From: an uncultured Bacteroides sp.
Lineage (GTDB): Bacteria; Bacteroidota; Bacteroidia; Bacteroidales; Bacteroidaceae
DNA: 64,000 nucleotides
Direction: 5' to 3'
Assembly: GCF_963677945.1 (NCBI RefSeq)
Contig: NZ_OY782578.1
Coordinates: 1,116,001 to 1,180,000 of the forward strand
A program made the translations under genes and the position numbers. Positions 1 through 9,043 of the stretch are shown here, piece by piece (positions within the stretch are counted from its first letter, which is position 1; each line of letters starts with the position of its first letter). The notes beneath the pieces are model-generated. The model was not told the origin of the DNA and did not search any database. It saw only the letters and a list, made by a program, of their open reading frames with translations.

Positions 1-20
1 GGGGATGATAAATTAAATGC

Positions 21-92
21 TGTACAGAATAATTAATTCTTCTGTACAAAAGATTTAATTGTTTTGTACAGAAGATTGTTTTCTTTTGTACA
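21..92. repeat. Four TGTACA palindromes at exact 22-bp period
   Basis: The hexamer TGTACA starts at 21, 43, 65 and 87, so the period is exactly 22 bases, about two helical turns. The 16 bases between copies are AT-rich and only partly conserved (for example AATTAATTCT and GATTTAATTG). The array lies just past the stop codon of the phosphatase gene, so it is downstream of that gene. No further copy is seen before position 21 and the left neighbour is outside the window. It looks like a phased protein-binding array; the function is unknown. Confidence 0.8.
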
Positions 93-100
93 AGAGAATT

Positions 101-592
101 TTATTCTTCGGGCATGTTTTTTAAATATGCCAATAGTCCTTCGCAGGCATCCTCCAGAATATCCAAAACTTTTTCGAATCCAGAAGCACCGCCAAAGTAG
201 GGGTCGGGCACATAATTTGCAGGGATACGTTGGCAAAAATCTGTCATTCGGCCAATTTTCTGCATTGCTTCAATGGATGGTGCCAATTCCTTAAGGTCAT
301 CAATATTGCGGTCGTCCATACCTAATATCAGATCGAAATTATCAAAATCGTCACTTCTCACCGGTCGGGAACGACTTACTAAGTTGTACCCTCTTTTTGC
401 AGCATGAGCACGCATTCGCGAATCAGGCAATTCTCCCTGATGATAGCTGAGTATACCGGCAGAGTCTACTTTTATAGTATCGTCTAATCCTTCTCTTTCA
501 AGATAGGTTTGCATAATCCCTTCTGCCAATGGCGAACGACAAATGTTTCCAAGGCATACGAAAAGAATTTTGTATTTTGTTTTTTCGCTCAT
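101..592 (-). CDS. Low-molecular-weight protein-tyrosine phosphatase
   Basis: This 163-residue cytosolic enzyme belongs to the low-molecular-weight phosphotyrosine phosphatase family, which hydrolyses phosphotyrosine through a cysteinyl-phosphate intermediate. The N-terminal P-loop is visible as CLGNICRS, giving the CX5R signature with Cys13 and Arg19, and the general-acid loop appears near residue 129 as DPYFGG. The length is normal for the family. Its stop lies 9 bases after the TGTACA array, and its start lies 3 bases after the priA stop, so the two genes are probably co-transcribed from the priA promoter. In many bacteria such enzymes act on tyrosine kinases of capsule synthesis, but no kinase or capsule gene is in this window, so the substrate is unknown. 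Confidence 0.93.
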   Translation of the reverse strand: MSEKTKYKILFVCLGNICRSPLAEGIMQTYLEREGLDDTIKVDSAGILSYHQGELPDSRMRAHAAKRGYNLVSRSRPVRSDDFDNFDLILGMDDRNIDDLKELAPSIEAMQKIGRMTDFCQRIPANYVPDPYFGGASGFEKVLDILEDACEGLLAYLKNMPEE

Positions 593-595
593 AAA

Positions 596-3055
596 TTAAA
601 ATGGGTCTACGTCGTAATACACGATTAATGATTTAAATCGCTCGTCTTCAATCATCTCTTTCTGCACTTGCAATAACAGAGCGCGAGCCTTCTCCATAGA
701 TGCATTATATTCAATTTTTACAATAATTTTCTTGATAAAAAGCATCTGAATACGAGCTACCGGAGGATTATCCGGACCCAGTACACGATTTCCAAAAATG
801 CTTCTAAGTCTTTCGGCCATAGTGCGAGCCATTGTGTCAAGCAAGTCGGCATTTCTGTTTTTAAGATATACATAAACCAGTCTGTAATATGGCGGGTATC
901 GAAACATCTGACGTTCTGCTAACTGACTGGCAAACATCTGTTGGTAATCGTTTGCAATTACCTGATGAATAACTGGATGATCTATCGATTTTGTCTGCAA
1001 TATAACCAAGCCTTGTTTATTCTTTCTTCCGGCTCTTCCTGATACTTGAGCCATTAGCTGATAAGCACGTTCGTAAGAACGGAAGTCCGGATAATTAAGC
1101 ATTGTATCGGCATTCAGAATACCTACCACACTGACATTATCAAAATCCAGTCCTTTCGAAACCATCTGGGTGCCGATTAGTATATCTGTTTTTCTTTGCT
1201 CAAAGTTTGCGATAATCTTCTCGTAAGCTGTGCGGGTTCGGGTCGTATCTAAATCCATGCGGGCAACCCTTGCTTCGGGGAATATATTCTTTATATCATC
1301 CTCCACCTTTTCAGTCCCAAATCCACGGTTTACTAGTTCCACACCTTCGCAAGCCGGGCAAGAACGTGGTAACTGATAAGTATAACCGCAATAATGACAG
1401 GTGAGCTGATTTATTCCTTTGTGATAAGTAAGACTCACATCGCAGTTTTTACATCTGGGAACCCATCCACAGGTTTTGCATTCAATCATAGGAGCAAATC
1501 CTCTTCTGTTTTGGAAAAGAATCACTTGCTCTTTATTCTCTAATGCCTTGCGTACGTGCTCCAATAGAAAAGGAGAAAATTGCCCGTTCATCCGTTTCTT
1601 GCGTGCAAGTTCCTTGATATCAACCGGAAGAATTTCGGGTAGCTGAATATCCTTATATCTTTCATTAAGTTCTACTAATCCATATTTCCCTTTTGTGGCA
1701 TTATAATAGGTTTCAACAGAAGGAGTGGCTGTTCCCAATAATGTTTTTGCTCCATATAATGATGCCAGAACAATTGCGGCATTACGCGCATGGTAACGTG
1801 GAGCCGGATCATATTGCTTGTATGTATTTTCGTGTTCCTCATCTACAATTACTAAACCAAGCTTGTGGAATGGCAGAAAAATAGAAGAACGAACACCAAG
1901 TATTATATCGTATCCATTGTTTCCCAATTGCTTGCGCCAGATTTCCACCCTCTCTGCATCCGAGAATTTAGAATGGTAAATGCCTAACTTATTACCAAAT
2001 ACTCGTTTTAAACGTTCGGTTATCTGAGTAGTCAGAGCAATTTCCGGAAGTAAATAAAGAACTTGCTTTCCTTCTTTTATTGTTTTTTCTATAAGATGAA
2101 TATAAATTTCTGTCTTTCCGCTCGATGTTACTCCATGAAGCAGACATACATTCTTCTTTTTAAAGTTAGTAAGAATCTCCTGGTAAGCCTGTTGCTGATA
2201 TTCATTAAGCGGATTAATTTCCAAAATAGGCTTCTCTGAAGTATCCAAACGGCCGATTTCTTGTTTATAAACCTCAAAAATATTTTTATCGACCAGGCTG
2301 TTAAGAGCAGCAGGTAAAGCATCTGCTTTCTTCATCAGATCCTTTTTACTTACCTCCTTGATGCTTTTGCTGCTATGAAAATGAGATAGCTCCAGATACT
2401 TCATCAAAAGAGCGAGTTGTTTCTGGGCGCGTTCCAACTCATCGAAGATTTTCTGTAGATTGGTTTCTTCTTTTGCAAAGTCAGTTAAACGAACCCGGAT
2501 TTCCACTTTAGGCTGATAATTTCGTTTCAGCTCCTCTTTAATAAAGATAGCCTCTTTATCAAGCAGTGATTTGATTGTTGGCAGAATATTTTTCAATCCG
2601 CTTTCTTTTTCCAGTAGAGTAACCGATTGCTCGGTTTTGTTCTCCATCAGATTTATTAAGATTTGTTCTTTCTCTGATAGTTGAACCGAATAGTCGAAAT
2701 CGGGATTGTATTCTACAATAGTTTCGCTCTCTAGCTTTAAACCTGAGGGTAGTGCGGCTTTATAAACATCACCTTGCGTGCAAAGATAATATGAAGAAAT
2801 CCACTCCCAGAACTTGAATTGTAAAGGAAGGAGTATTGGCTCAGAATCAAGAATGGTTGATACCTCTTTTATCTCATATCCTTGGGGAGCATAGTAATGT
2901 ATGTTATATACAATTGCAGTGTAGAACTTTTTGCGTCCGAAAGGTACAATTATCCTGCACCCAATTTTTATATCATTTGCTATATCTTCTGGTATAGAGT
3001 AAGTAAAGCATTTGGGTAAAGGTAGGGGTAATATAACGTCTGCAAACTTTTTCAC
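596..3055 (-). CDS. priA: Primosomal protein N' (replication restart helicase PriA)
   Basis: PriA is a 3'-to-5' DNA helicase that recognises stalled or abandoned replication forks and starts reloading of the replicative helicase. The 819-residue protein shows the expected order: an N-terminal DNA-binding region, a Walker A motif (GVTSSGKTE) near residue 310, a DEEH helicase motif II near residue 405, a cysteine-rich zinc-binding insert at about residues 520-565 (paired CxxC motifs such as CKTC, CKNC, CHYC and CPAC) and a second helicase domain with the QVSGRAGR motif. The length is slightly above the usual 730-820. A -7 element (TATCTTTG on the minus strand, plus-strand 3079-3086) lies just upstream. 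The start at 3055 is the only plausible one. Confidence 0.97.
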   Translation of the reverse strand: MKKFADVILPLPLPKCFTYSIPEDIANDIKIGCRIIVPFGRKKFYTAIVYNIHYYAPQGYEIKEVSTILDSEPILLPLQFKFWEWISSYYLCTQGDVYKAALPSGLKLESETIVEYNPDFDYSVQLSEKEQILINLMENKTEQSVTLLEKESGLKNILPTIKSLLDKEAIFIKEELKRNYQPKVEIRVRLTDFAKEETNLQKIFDELERAQKQLALLMKYLELSHFHSSKSIKEVSKKDLMKKADALPAALNSLVDKNIFEVYKQEIGRLDTSEKPILEINPLNEYQQQAYQEILTNFKKKNVCLLHGVTSSGKTEIYIHLIEKTIKEGKQVLYLLPEIALTTQITERLKRVFGNKLGIYHSKFSDAERVEIWRKQLGNNGYDIILGVRSSIFLPFHKLGLVIVDEEHENTYKQYDPAPRYHARNAAIVLASLYGAKTLLGTATPSVETYYNATKGKYGLVELNERYKDIQLPEILPVDIKELARKKRMNGQFSPFLLEHVRKALENKEQVILFQNRRGFAPMIECKTCGWVPRCKNCDVSLTYHKGINQLTCHYCGYTYQLPRSCPACEGVELVNRGFGTEKVEDDIKNIFPEARVARMDLDTTRTRTAYEKIIANFEQRKTDILIGTQMVSKGLDFDNVSVVGILNADTMLNYPDFRSYERAYQLMAQVSGRAGRKNKQGLVILQTKSIDHPVIHQVIANDYQQMFASQLAERQMFRYPPYYRLVYVYLKNRNADLLDTMARTMAERLRSIFGNRVLGPDNPPVARIQMLFIKKIIVKIEYNASMEKARALLLQVQKEMIEDERFKSLIVYYDVDPF

Positions 3056-3078
3056 ACTATTTCTTTTTTTGAGTGTGG

Positions 3079-3086
3079 CAAAGATA
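3079..3086 (-). promoter_or_regulatory. -7 promoter element for priA
   Basis: Read on the minus strand this is TATCTTTG, matching the Bacteroides -7 consensus TAnnTTTG. It lies about 24 bases upstream of the priA start codon. I do not see a clear -33 TTTG at the right distance; that position falls inside the terminator hairpin of the upstream gene. Confidence 0.55.
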
Positions 3087-3090
3087 TATA

Positions 3091-3129
3091 AAAAAGGAGG
3101 CTTCTCATTTATGAGAAACCTCCTTTTTT
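3091..3129 (-). terminator. Intrinsic terminator between the beta-barrel gene and priA
   Basis: The arms AAAAGGAGG and CCTCCTTTT enclose a second pair, TTCTCAT and ATGAGAA, giving a nearly continuous stem of about 17 pairs with a two-base loop. Runs of A and T at both sides allow it to work in either direction. Its place after the stop at 3149 shows that it ends the minus-strand beta-barrel transcript. Confidence 0.85.
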
Positions 3130-3148
3130 ATATAAGGTATATGTTTTT

Positions 3149-3826
3149 TTAGAAAATGTAGGCTACAGAAACTTGCCACATTTTTGTTTTGCTTTTGAAA
3201 GACGAGCCGCTAATAACTCCAGCTAATTCACCTAAATCACCGCTTGCAAAATTTTCTTTTGCAGAATCTGTTAGTGGTAAGTTATAGTTCAAACCAATCT
3301 GTAAATGGCGTAGCAATTTAACACCACCACCGATGTTTAATGAAACTTCAGCTTTCTTGTTGTCGATAGTAGGTGTTGTACCCGAAATAGTCTGAGTTGC
3401 AATGCTTGTTAAATCGGTAGCCAGATTATCACTATTGATATCAAACGAGAAATTAGGTCCAGCAGCTAAAAATACACTTGCCATACTTCCTAATCCAATA
3501 GAATATTTCAGGTTTACTGGAATATCAAAAGATTTACGTTTGTTGGTAACATCTTCGTTTGTGATTGTGTTAGTAATCTTAGTCCCTTTTTCATTGTAAA
3601 CAATAGCTCCATCAATACCTAATCCTACAATAGGAATATTAACGTCTATCATTGGTCCAATAAAGAAACCAGACATGTTATCAGTTTTGAAGTTTTCTTT
3701 TAATCCTGAAAAATCAGCATTTGCAAGGTTCAATCCACCTTTTACACCAAATTTAATTTGTGCTTGTGCAGGGATAGCTAGAAATAAACATACTGCTATC
3801 AAAAGAGTGCTAAAAATCTTTTTCAT
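3149..3826 (-). CDS. Outer-membrane beta-barrel protein (porin-like, PorT family)
   Basis: The 225-residue product begins with a classic signal peptide, a charged start, a hydrophobic stretch and an AQA cleavage site near residue 22. After it comes IKFGVKGGLNLA, the opening strand typical of the Bacteroidetes OMP_b-brl_2/PorT-like family. Alternating strands continue to a C-terminal phenylalanine (VAYIF), the usual end of an outer-membrane barrel. These proteins form 8-stranded barrels in the outer membrane; specific substrates are not known for most. The gene stands alone, with a -7 element upstream (3853-3860) and a strong terminator downstream. The specific function cannot be assigned. Confidence 0.85.
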   Translation of the reverse strand: MKKIFSTLLIAVCLFLAIPAQAQIKFGVKGGLNLANADFSGLKENFKTDNMSGFFIGPMIDVNIPIVGLGIDGAIVYNEKGTKITNTITNEDVTNKRKSFDIPVNLKYSIGLGSMASVFLAAGPNFSFDINSDNLATDLTSIATQTISGTTPTIDNKKAEVSLNIGGGVKLLRHLQIGLNYNLPLTDSAKENFASGDLGELAGVISGSSFKSKTKMWQVSVAYIF

Positions 3827-3852
3827 AAGTCTATAATCGTTTTGTTTGCTTG

Positions 3853-3860
3853 CAAAAGTA
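3853..3860 (-). promoter_or_regulatory. -7 promoter element for the beta-barrel gene
   Basis: On the minus strand this reads TACTTTTG, fitting the Bacteroides -7 consensus. It lies about 27 bases upstream of the start codon at 3826. No good TTTG is seen at the -33 position. Confidence 0.6.
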
Positions 3861-4363
3861 TATAAAATATTTGGAATGTAATTAATTATATGAGTTTTGA
3901 TATTGTTCTTGATTTAAAAAATAAGAAAAAAGTATTATTGCAGAGTATTTTAATACCTCTTTTCATTCCCGATTTGCTATTGATGCTATTTTAAACTTAA
4001 ATTATTTTGGCGTTTTTCTTGAAGTGAATCTTAATTGATTTAAAAGCGGATTTTATATTATAATACTTTGATAATGAGTGGTGAAACACATTTTAACTCG
4101 CTGAAGGAGCGAGAATGCGAAAAACTTAAGGTTGTTTTCTGACAATCCGTTTTACTTTTTGAGTTAATCGTTTGATTATAAGCTGCGTAAAAATTATTTT
4201 CACCCCCTATAAATACAAAAATATTAGTTTTTTTTCCGCACGATTAAATTCTATCTCACAATAAAGCCTCATATTCTTGTAAATATTCAATTGAAATTAA
4301 AATTTGTTTATTGTTTTGTGATAAATTAAAGGCTTAATTTACAATATTCTAATAGCAATTTGC
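3861..4363. other. Non-coding region of about 500 bp between divergent genes
   Basis: No open reading frame worth calling is found here. The stretch is very AT-rich and separates the minus-strand beta-barrel gene from the plus-strand DUF3467 gene. The only structure I see is a short GC-rich hairpin at 4097-4113 (CTCGCT, loop GAAGG, AGCGAG) with no T-tract directly after it. In related genomes the rpoB and rpoC genes may lie here; they are absent. Confidence 0.6.
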
Positions 4364-4371
4364 TATCTTTG
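4364..4371 (+). promoter_or_regulatory. -7 promoter element for the DUF3467 gene
   Basis: The sequence TATCTTTG matches the Bacteroides -7 element and lies about 35 bases before the start codon at 4406. The upstream -33 region is only weakly similar (TTTA about 22 bases earlier). Confidence 0.6.
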
Positions 4372-4405
4372 CAGCCAAATTAGAAATGAAGAAATTTACT
4401 TAGAA

Positions 4406-4714
4406 ATGAATAATGAAACCCCAACAAATCAGTTGCAGATTGAATTGAGTGATGAAATAGCTCAGGGAACTTATGCTAATCTGGCTGTGATTACTCATTC
4501 CAGTTCTGAATTTATTGTAGACTTTATAAGGGTGATGCCAGGTTTGCCAAAAGCTGGCGTAAAAAGTCGTGTGATTTTAACTCCGGAACATGCCAAAAGG
4601 TTAATGAGAGCTTTAGAAGATAATGTGCGTAAATATGAAAATTCTTTTGGCCCGATTCGTTTGAATGAAGAAAATTCTATGCAGCCAATTCCTGGCTTTG
4701 CAGGAGAAGCTTAA
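4406..4714 (+). CDS. DUF3467 family protein
   Basis: The 102-residue product matches the DUF3467 family of short bacterial proteins: the core motif reads TYANLAVITHSSSEFIVDF, followed by a segment ending in VILTPEHAKRLMRALEDN. It has no signal peptide or membrane segment and no cysteine pair, so it is probably cytosolic. In Bacteroidetes this gene usually sits next to transcription and ribosomal genes, and here it is 200 bases upstream of rpsL on the same strand. It has its own promoter-like element and rpsL has another, so co-transcription is optional. The biochemical role of the family is unknown to me. Confidence 0.85.
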   Translation: MNNETPTNQLQIELSDEIAQGTYANLAVITHSSSEFIVDFIRVMPGLPKAGVKSRVILTPEHAKRLMRALEDNVRKYENSFGPIRLNEENSMQPIPGFAGEA

Positions 4715-4806
4715 GGCTTGTTTCTTAGTAAGATACATATAATTTGAGGTGTTTCAGTGCTTTTAGTTCTGTTAAAAAGCTATTTTTGCTGATAAATAGA
4801 AAAAAC

Positions 4807-4832
4807 TTTGAATAATCAATTGGTTATTCAAA
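4807..4832. promoter_or_regulatory. Palindrome overlapping the rpsL promoter region
   Basis: The arms TTTGAATAA (4807-4815) and TTATTCAAA (4824-4832) are perfect inverted repeats of 9 bases around an 8-base centre. The element covers the place where the -33 signal of the rpsL promoter should be, as expected for an operator. No T-tract follows, so it is not a terminator. The binding protein is unknown. Confidence 0.5.
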
Positions 4833-4841
4833 TATATTTCG

Positions 4842-4849
4842 TATTTTTG
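4842..4849 (+). promoter_or_regulatory. -7 promoter element for the ribosomal protein cluster
   Basis: TATTTTTG fits the Bacteroides -7 consensus, giving an untranslated leader of about 60 bases before rpsL at 4915. The -33 site is poor (ATTGG around 4818-4822) and lies inside the palindrome. Confidence 0.65.
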
Positions 4850-4914
4850 CACCCCAAAATGTACACTTTTGAAATTAATATAACAATAATATAATAATTA
4901 AAAAACAATTAAAA

Positions 4915-5325
4915 ATGCCTACAATTCAGCAATTAGTAAGAAAAGGAAGGGCCGTTTTGGTTGACAAAAGTAAGTCTCCAGCGTTAGATTCATGTCCTCA
5001 AAGACGTGGTGTTTGCGTGAGAGTTTACACAACAACTCCAAAGAAGCCTAACTCTGCAATGCGTAAAGTAGCTCGTGTGCGCTTAACAAACCAGAAGGAA
5101 GTTAACTCGTACATTCCAGGAGAAGGACACAACTTGCAAGAACACTCTATCGTATTAGTACGTGGTGGTCGTGTAAAAGACCTTCCAGGTGTACGTTATC
5201 ACATCGTTCGTGGTACGTTAGATACAGCGGGTGTTGCAGGACGTACTCAAAGACGTTCTAAATACGGAGCAAAACGTCCAAAACCAGGACAAGCAGCAGC
5301 TCCAGCTAAAGGAAAGAAAAAGTAA
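4915..5325 (+). CDS. rpsL: 30S ribosomal protein S12 (uS12)
   Basis: S12 lies at the decoding centre of the 30S subunit and monitors codon-anticodon pairing. The 136-residue sequence contains both hallmark loops, TTPKKPNSA and GRVKDLPG, with lysines at the positions where streptomycin-resistance changes usually occur, so by sequence the protein looks streptomycin sensitive. It is longer than the usual 124 residues because of a lysine- and alanine-rich tail after KRPKPGQ. It is the first gene of the ribosomal cluster and is separated by 152 bases from rpsG. Confidence 0.99.
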   Translation: MPTIQQLVRKGRAVLVDKSKSPALDSCPQRRGVCVRVYTTTPKKPNSAMRKVARVRLTNQKEVNSYIPGEGHNLQEHSIVLVRGGRVKDLPGVRYHIVRGTLDTAGVAGRTQRRSKYGAKRPKPGQAAAPAKGKKK

Positions 5326-5414
5326 TTTCGATCGTTAGCTGAGTTATTTTTTAGATTTAAAAATACAAATTCCGTTTTGATTTGTTGGAATAAGCTATAA
5401 AGGTTGAGTAAATG

Positions 5415-5425
5415 CCCCAGCGGGG
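5415..5425 (+). other. GC hairpin in the rpsL-rpsG spacer
   Basis: The 152-base spacer holds a compact hairpin, CCCC, loop AGC, GGGG, in an otherwise AT-rich leader, followed by a purine-rich stretch before rpsG. No T-tract follows. It could be part of an mRNA leader used by a ribosomal protein for feedback control, but this is a guess from position alone. Confidence 0.3.
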
Positions 5426-5477
5426 ATATTGAAGACGAATTAATGCAGCCAAAAACAAAACATTATTTTTCAAACAA

Positions 5478-5954
5478 ATGAGAAAAGCAAAACCAAAAAA
5501 GCGGGTTATCCTTCCGGATCCCGTGTTTAATGATCAAAAGGTTTCTAAATTTGTAAACCACTTGATGTATGATGGTAAGAAAAATACTTCATACGAAATT
5601 TTCTACGCAGCCTTAGAAACTGTTAAGGCTAAACTTCCTAACGAGGAAAAATCCTCATTGGAAATCTGGAAAAAAGCATTAGATAATATCACTCCTCAAG
5701 TTGAAGTAAAATCTAGACGTGTTGGTGGTGCAACATTCCAAGTTCCTACTGAAATTCGTCCTGATCGTAAAGAATCAGTTTCTATGAAGAACTTGATTTT
5801 ATATGCACGCAAAAGAGGCGGAAAATGCATGGCTGATAAATTAGCAGCTGAAATTATTGATGCATTCAACGAACAAGGTGGTGCATTTAAGCGTAAAGAA
5901 GATATGCATAGAATGGCTGAAGCTAACCGTGCATTTGCTCATTTCAGATTTTAA
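5478..5954 (+). CDS. rpsG: 30S ribosomal protein S7 (uS7)
   Basis: S7 is the primary assembly protein of the 30S head and contacts tRNA in the E site. The 158-residue product has the expected N-terminal motif ([17 protein letters not shown]), the conserved [19 protein letters not shown] segment and the C-terminal [15 protein letters not shown]. Length and order are normal for the family. It is followed 13 bases later by fusA, so the two are translated from the same message. Confidence 0.99.
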   Translation: MRKAKPKKRVILPDPVFNDQKVSKFVNHLMYDGKKNTSYEIFYAALETVKAKLPNEEKSSLEIWKKALDNITPQVEVKSRRVGGATFQVPTEIRPDRKESVSMKNLILYARKRGGKCMADKLAAEIIDAFNEQGGAFKRKEDMHRMAEANRAFAHFRF

Positions 5955-5967
5955 ATTGTAGAATAAG

Positions 5968-8082
5968 ATGGCAAAACAAGATTTACATTTGACCCGTAAT
6001 ATTGGTATCATGGCTCACATTGATGCTGGTAAAACTACAACGTCTGAACGTATCCTTTTCTATACTGGTCTTACTCATAAGATTGGTGAAGTGCACGAAG
6101 GTGCTGCAACTATGGACTGGATGGCTCAGGAACAAGAACGTGGTATTACTATTACATCTGCGGCTACAACTACCAAATGGAAATGGGATGACAATACATA
6201 TAAAATCAACTTGATTGACACTCCGGGACATGTTGACTTTACCGCTGAGGTAGAGCGTTCTCTTCGTGTATTGGATGGTGCAGTTGCTACTTATTGTGCA
6301 GTTGGTGGTGTAGAACCACAATCTGAAACTGTTTGGAGACAAGCTGATAAATATAATGTTCCTCGTATTGGATATGTGAACAAAATGGACCGTTCTGGTG
6401 CAGACTTCTTTGAAGTTGTACGCCAAATGAAAGACGTATTAGGAGCTAATCCTTGTCCTATCGTTGTTCCAATCGGTGCTGAAGAAAACTTCAAAGGTTT
6501 AGTAGACCTTATTAAAATGAAAGCTATCTACTGGCATGATGAGTCAATGGGTGCAGACTATTCTGAAGAAGAAATTCCTGCAGAACTTATTGACGAATGC
6601 AATGAGTGGAGAGGTAAGATGCTTGAATCTGTAGCTGAATTTGATGATACATTGATGGAGAAATTCTTTGATGATCCTTCAACTATCACAGAAGAAGAAG
6701 TTATTAATGCTCTTCGTAAGGCAACTGTTCAGATGGCTATCGTTCCAATGCTTTGTGGTTCTTCATTTAAGAATAAAGGTGTTCAAACTTTGCTAGACTA
6801 TGTTTGTGCATTTTTGCCTTCTCCTATTGATACAGAAGCTGTAGTTGGTACTAATCCTGATACTGGTGAAGAAGAAGATAGAAAACCATCTGAAGATGAA
6901 GCTACTTCTGCTTTGGCATTTAAGATTGCTACTGACCCTTATGTAGGTCGTTTGACTTTCTTCCGTGTTTATTCAGGTAAGATTGATGCTGGTTCTTATA
7001 TCTATAACTCTCGCTCTGGAAAGAAAGAACGTGTTTCTCGTTTATTCCAGATGCATTCAAATAAGCAAAACCCAGTTGAAGTAATTGGTGCTGGTGATAT
7101 TGGTGCAGGTGTTGGTTTCAAAGATATTCGTACAGGTGATACACTTTGCGATGAAAATAAACCAATCGTACTTGAATCAATGGACTTCCCAGATCCTGTA
7201 ATTGCTATTGCTGTTGAGCCAAAAACTCAGAAAGATATGGATAAGCTTACTAACGGATTAATTAAGTTAGCTGAAGAAGATCCAACTTTCACTGTTAAAA
7301 CAGACGAGCAAAGTGGTCAGACAGTTATTGCTGGTATGGGTGAGCTTCACTTGGATATTATTATCGACCGTTTGAAACGTGAGTTTAAGGTAGAATGTAA
7401 CCAAGGTCGTCCTCAGGTATCTTACAAAGAAGCAATCACTAAGACTGTAAACCTTCGTGAAGTTTACAAAAAGCAATCTGGTGGTCGTGGTAAGTTTGCT
7501 GATATCATTGTAAATATCGGTCCTGCTGACGAAGGCTTCGAAGGAACTCTTCAATTTATTGACGAAGTAAAAGGTGGTAATATTCCTAAAGAATTTATCC
7601 CTTCAGTACAGAAAGGTTTCTTAAGTGCAATGAAGAATGGTGTGCTTGCAGGATTCCCTCTTGATACTTTAAAGGTTACTTTGACTGATGGATCTTTCCA
7701 CCCAGTTGACTCTGATCAGTTATCATTTGAAATCTGTGCTATCCAAGCTTACAAAAACGCTTGTGCTAAAGCTGGTCCTGCTCTTCTTGAACCAATTATG
7801 AGTCTTGAAGTTGTAACTCCTGAAGAAAGCATGGGTGATGTAATCGGAGACTTGAACAAACGTCGTGGTCAGGTTGAAGGCATGGAATCTAGCCGTACAG
7901 GTGCAAGAATCGTAAAAGCTAAAGTTCCTATGTCAGAATTGTTTGGTTATGTAACTTCATTACGTACTATCACTTCTGGTCGTGCAACATCGTCTATGAC
8001 ATTCTCACATTATGAGAAGGTATCTTCTTCTATTGCAAAAACAGTTCTAGAAGAAGTTAAGGGACGTGTTGATTTAGTATAA
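5968..8082 (+). CDS. fusA: Elongation factor G
   Basis: EF-G is the GTPase that moves tRNAs and mRNA through the ribosome after peptide-bond formation and helps recycle ribosomes. The 704-residue protein has the G1 motif AHIDAGKT at residues 16-23, G3 DTPGH, G4 NKMD, then domain II, and domains III-V with the conserved GMGELHLDI and [10 protein letters not shown] stretches. It starts 13 bases after rpsG and is followed by rpsJ 19 bases after its stop. No tuf gene follows, in contrast to the classic str operon of proteobacteria. Confidence 0.99.
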   Translation: MAKQDLHLTRNIGIMAHIDAGKTTTSERILFYTGLTHKIGEVHEGAATMDWMAQEQERGITITSAATTTKWKWDDNTYKINLIDTPGHVDFTAEVERSLRVLDGAVATYCAVGGVEPQSETVWRQADKYNVPRIGYVNKMDRSGADFFEVVRQMKDVLGANPCPIVVPIGAEENFKGLVDLIKMKAIYWHDESMGADYSEEEIPAELIDECNEWRGKMLESVAEFDDTLMEKFFDDPSTITEEEVINALRKATVQMAIVPMLCGSSFKNKGVQTLLDYVCAFLPSPIDTEAVVGTNPDTGEEEDRKPSEDEATSALAFKIATDPYVGRLTFFRVYSGKIDAGSYIYNSRSGKKERVSRLFQMHSNKQNPVEVIGAGDIGAGVGFKDIRTGDTLCDENKPIVLESMDFPDPVIAIAVEPKTQKDMDKLTNGLIKLAEEDPTFTVKTDEQSGQTVIAGMGELHLDIIIDRLKREFKVECNQGRPQVSYKEAITKTVNLREVYKKQSGGRGKFADIIVNIGPADEGFEGTLQFIDEVKGGNIPKEFIPSVQKGFLSAMKNGVLAGFPLDTLKVTLTDGSFHPVDSDQLSFEICAIQAYKNACAKAGPALLEPIMSLEVVTPEESMGDVIGDLNKRRGQVEGMESSRTGARIVKAKVPMSELFGYVTSLRTITSGRATSSMTFSHYEKVSSSIAKTVLEEVKGRVDLV

Positions 8083-8101
8083 AATTATAGTTAAAAATAA
8101 T

Positions 8102-8407
8102 ATGAGCCAAAAAATTAGAATTAAATTGAAGTCTTACGATCACAACTTGGTTGACAAGTCAGCTGAGAAGATCGTAAGAACTGTGAAGACTACAGGTGCC
8201 ATCGTAAGTGGCCCTATACCTCTTCCTACGCACAAGCGTATCTTTACAGTGAACCGCTCTACTTTTGTTAACAAGAAATCCAGAGAACAATTTCAATTGT
8301 CTTCATTCAAAAGATTGATTGACATTTATAGCTCTACAGCTAAGACTGTTGATGCTTTGATGAAGCTGGAATTGCCAAGCGGAGTAGAAGTAGAAATTAA
8401 AGTTTGA
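8102..8407 (+). CDS. rpsJ: 30S ribosomal protein S10 (uS10)
   Basis: S10 is a component of the 30S head; in other bacteria it also acts as NusE in transcription antitermination of rRNA operons. The 101-residue sequence contains the signature [14 protein letters not shown] and ends in the conserved [11 protein letters not shown]. Length is normal. It sits directly downstream of fusA, joining the str and S10 groups into one operon. Confidence 0.99.
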   Translation: MSQKIRIKLKSYDHNLVDKSAEKIVRTVKTTGAIVSGPIPLPTHKRIFTVNRSTFVNKKSREQFQLSSFKRLIDIYSSTAKTVDALMKLELPSGVEVEIKV

Positions 8408-8425
8408 TAATTAAAAAAAAGTGAA

Positions 8426-9043
8426 ATGCCAGGATTATTAGGAAAGAAAATCGGAATGACATCCGTTTTCAGTGCCGATGGTAAAAATGTACCATGCACT
8501 GTTATCGAAGCAGGTCCTTGTGTTGTTACTCAACTGAAAACAGTTGAAAAAGACGGTTACGAAGCTGTTCAAGTAGGTTTCCAGGAAAAAAAGGAAAAGC
8601 ATACTACAAAACCATTAATGGGACACTTCGCTAAAGCCAAAGTAACACCAAAGAGACACTTGGCCGAGTTCAAAGAATTTGAAAATGAACTTAATCTAGG
8701 AGATACCATCTCTGTAGAGTTGTTTAATGATGCAGTTTTTGTAGACGTTATTGCAACTTCTAAGGGTAAAGGTTTCCAAGGTGTAGTTAAAAGACACGGA
8801 TTTGGTGGTGTTGGACAGGCTACTCATGGTCAGCACAACCGTTTGCGTAAGCCGGGTTCTATCGGTGCTTGTTCTTACCCAGCAAAAGTATTCAAAGGAA
8901 TGCGCATGGGTGGACAAATGGGCGGTGACAGAGTTACTGTTCAAAATTTGCGAGTTTTAAAAGTTATTCCAGAACACAACCTTTTATTGATTAAAGGTTC
9001 AATTCCGGGATGCAAAGGTTCAATCGTAATAATTGAGAAATAA
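8426..9043 (+). CDS. rplC: 50S ribosomal protein L3 (uL3)
   Basis: L3 is an early assembly protein of the large subunit with an extended loop reaching toward the peptidyl-transferase centre. The 205-residue product begins [15 protein letters not shown], which is diagnostic, and carries the central loop motif with [21 protein letters not shown]. Its stop codon overlaps the start of rplD by one base (TAATG), suggesting translational coupling. Confidence 0.99.
   Translation: MPGLLGKKIGMTSVFSADGKNVPCTVIEAGPCVVTQLKTVEKDGYEAVQVGFQEKKEKHTTKPLMGHFAKAKVTPKRHLAEFKEFENELNLGDTISVELFNDAVFVDVIATSKGKGFQGVVKRHGFGGVGQATHGQHNRLRKPGSIGACSYPAKVFKGMRMGGQMGGDRVTVQNLRVLKVIPEHNLLLIKGSIPGCKGSIVIIEK

Noticed and set aside
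21-92. CRISPR array with 22-bp unit
   Set aside because: The conserved part is only 6 bases and the spacers are 16 AT-rich bases; real CRISPR repeats are 23 bases or more.
4097-4113. Terminator in the gap before the DUF3467 gene
   Set aside because: The CTCGCT/AGCGAG hairpin is short, has no T-run and does not follow a gene on its strand.
5983-6426. Minus-strand open frame of 147 codons inside fusA
   Set aside because: It is a mirror of the strong codon bias of fusA and matches no known protein.
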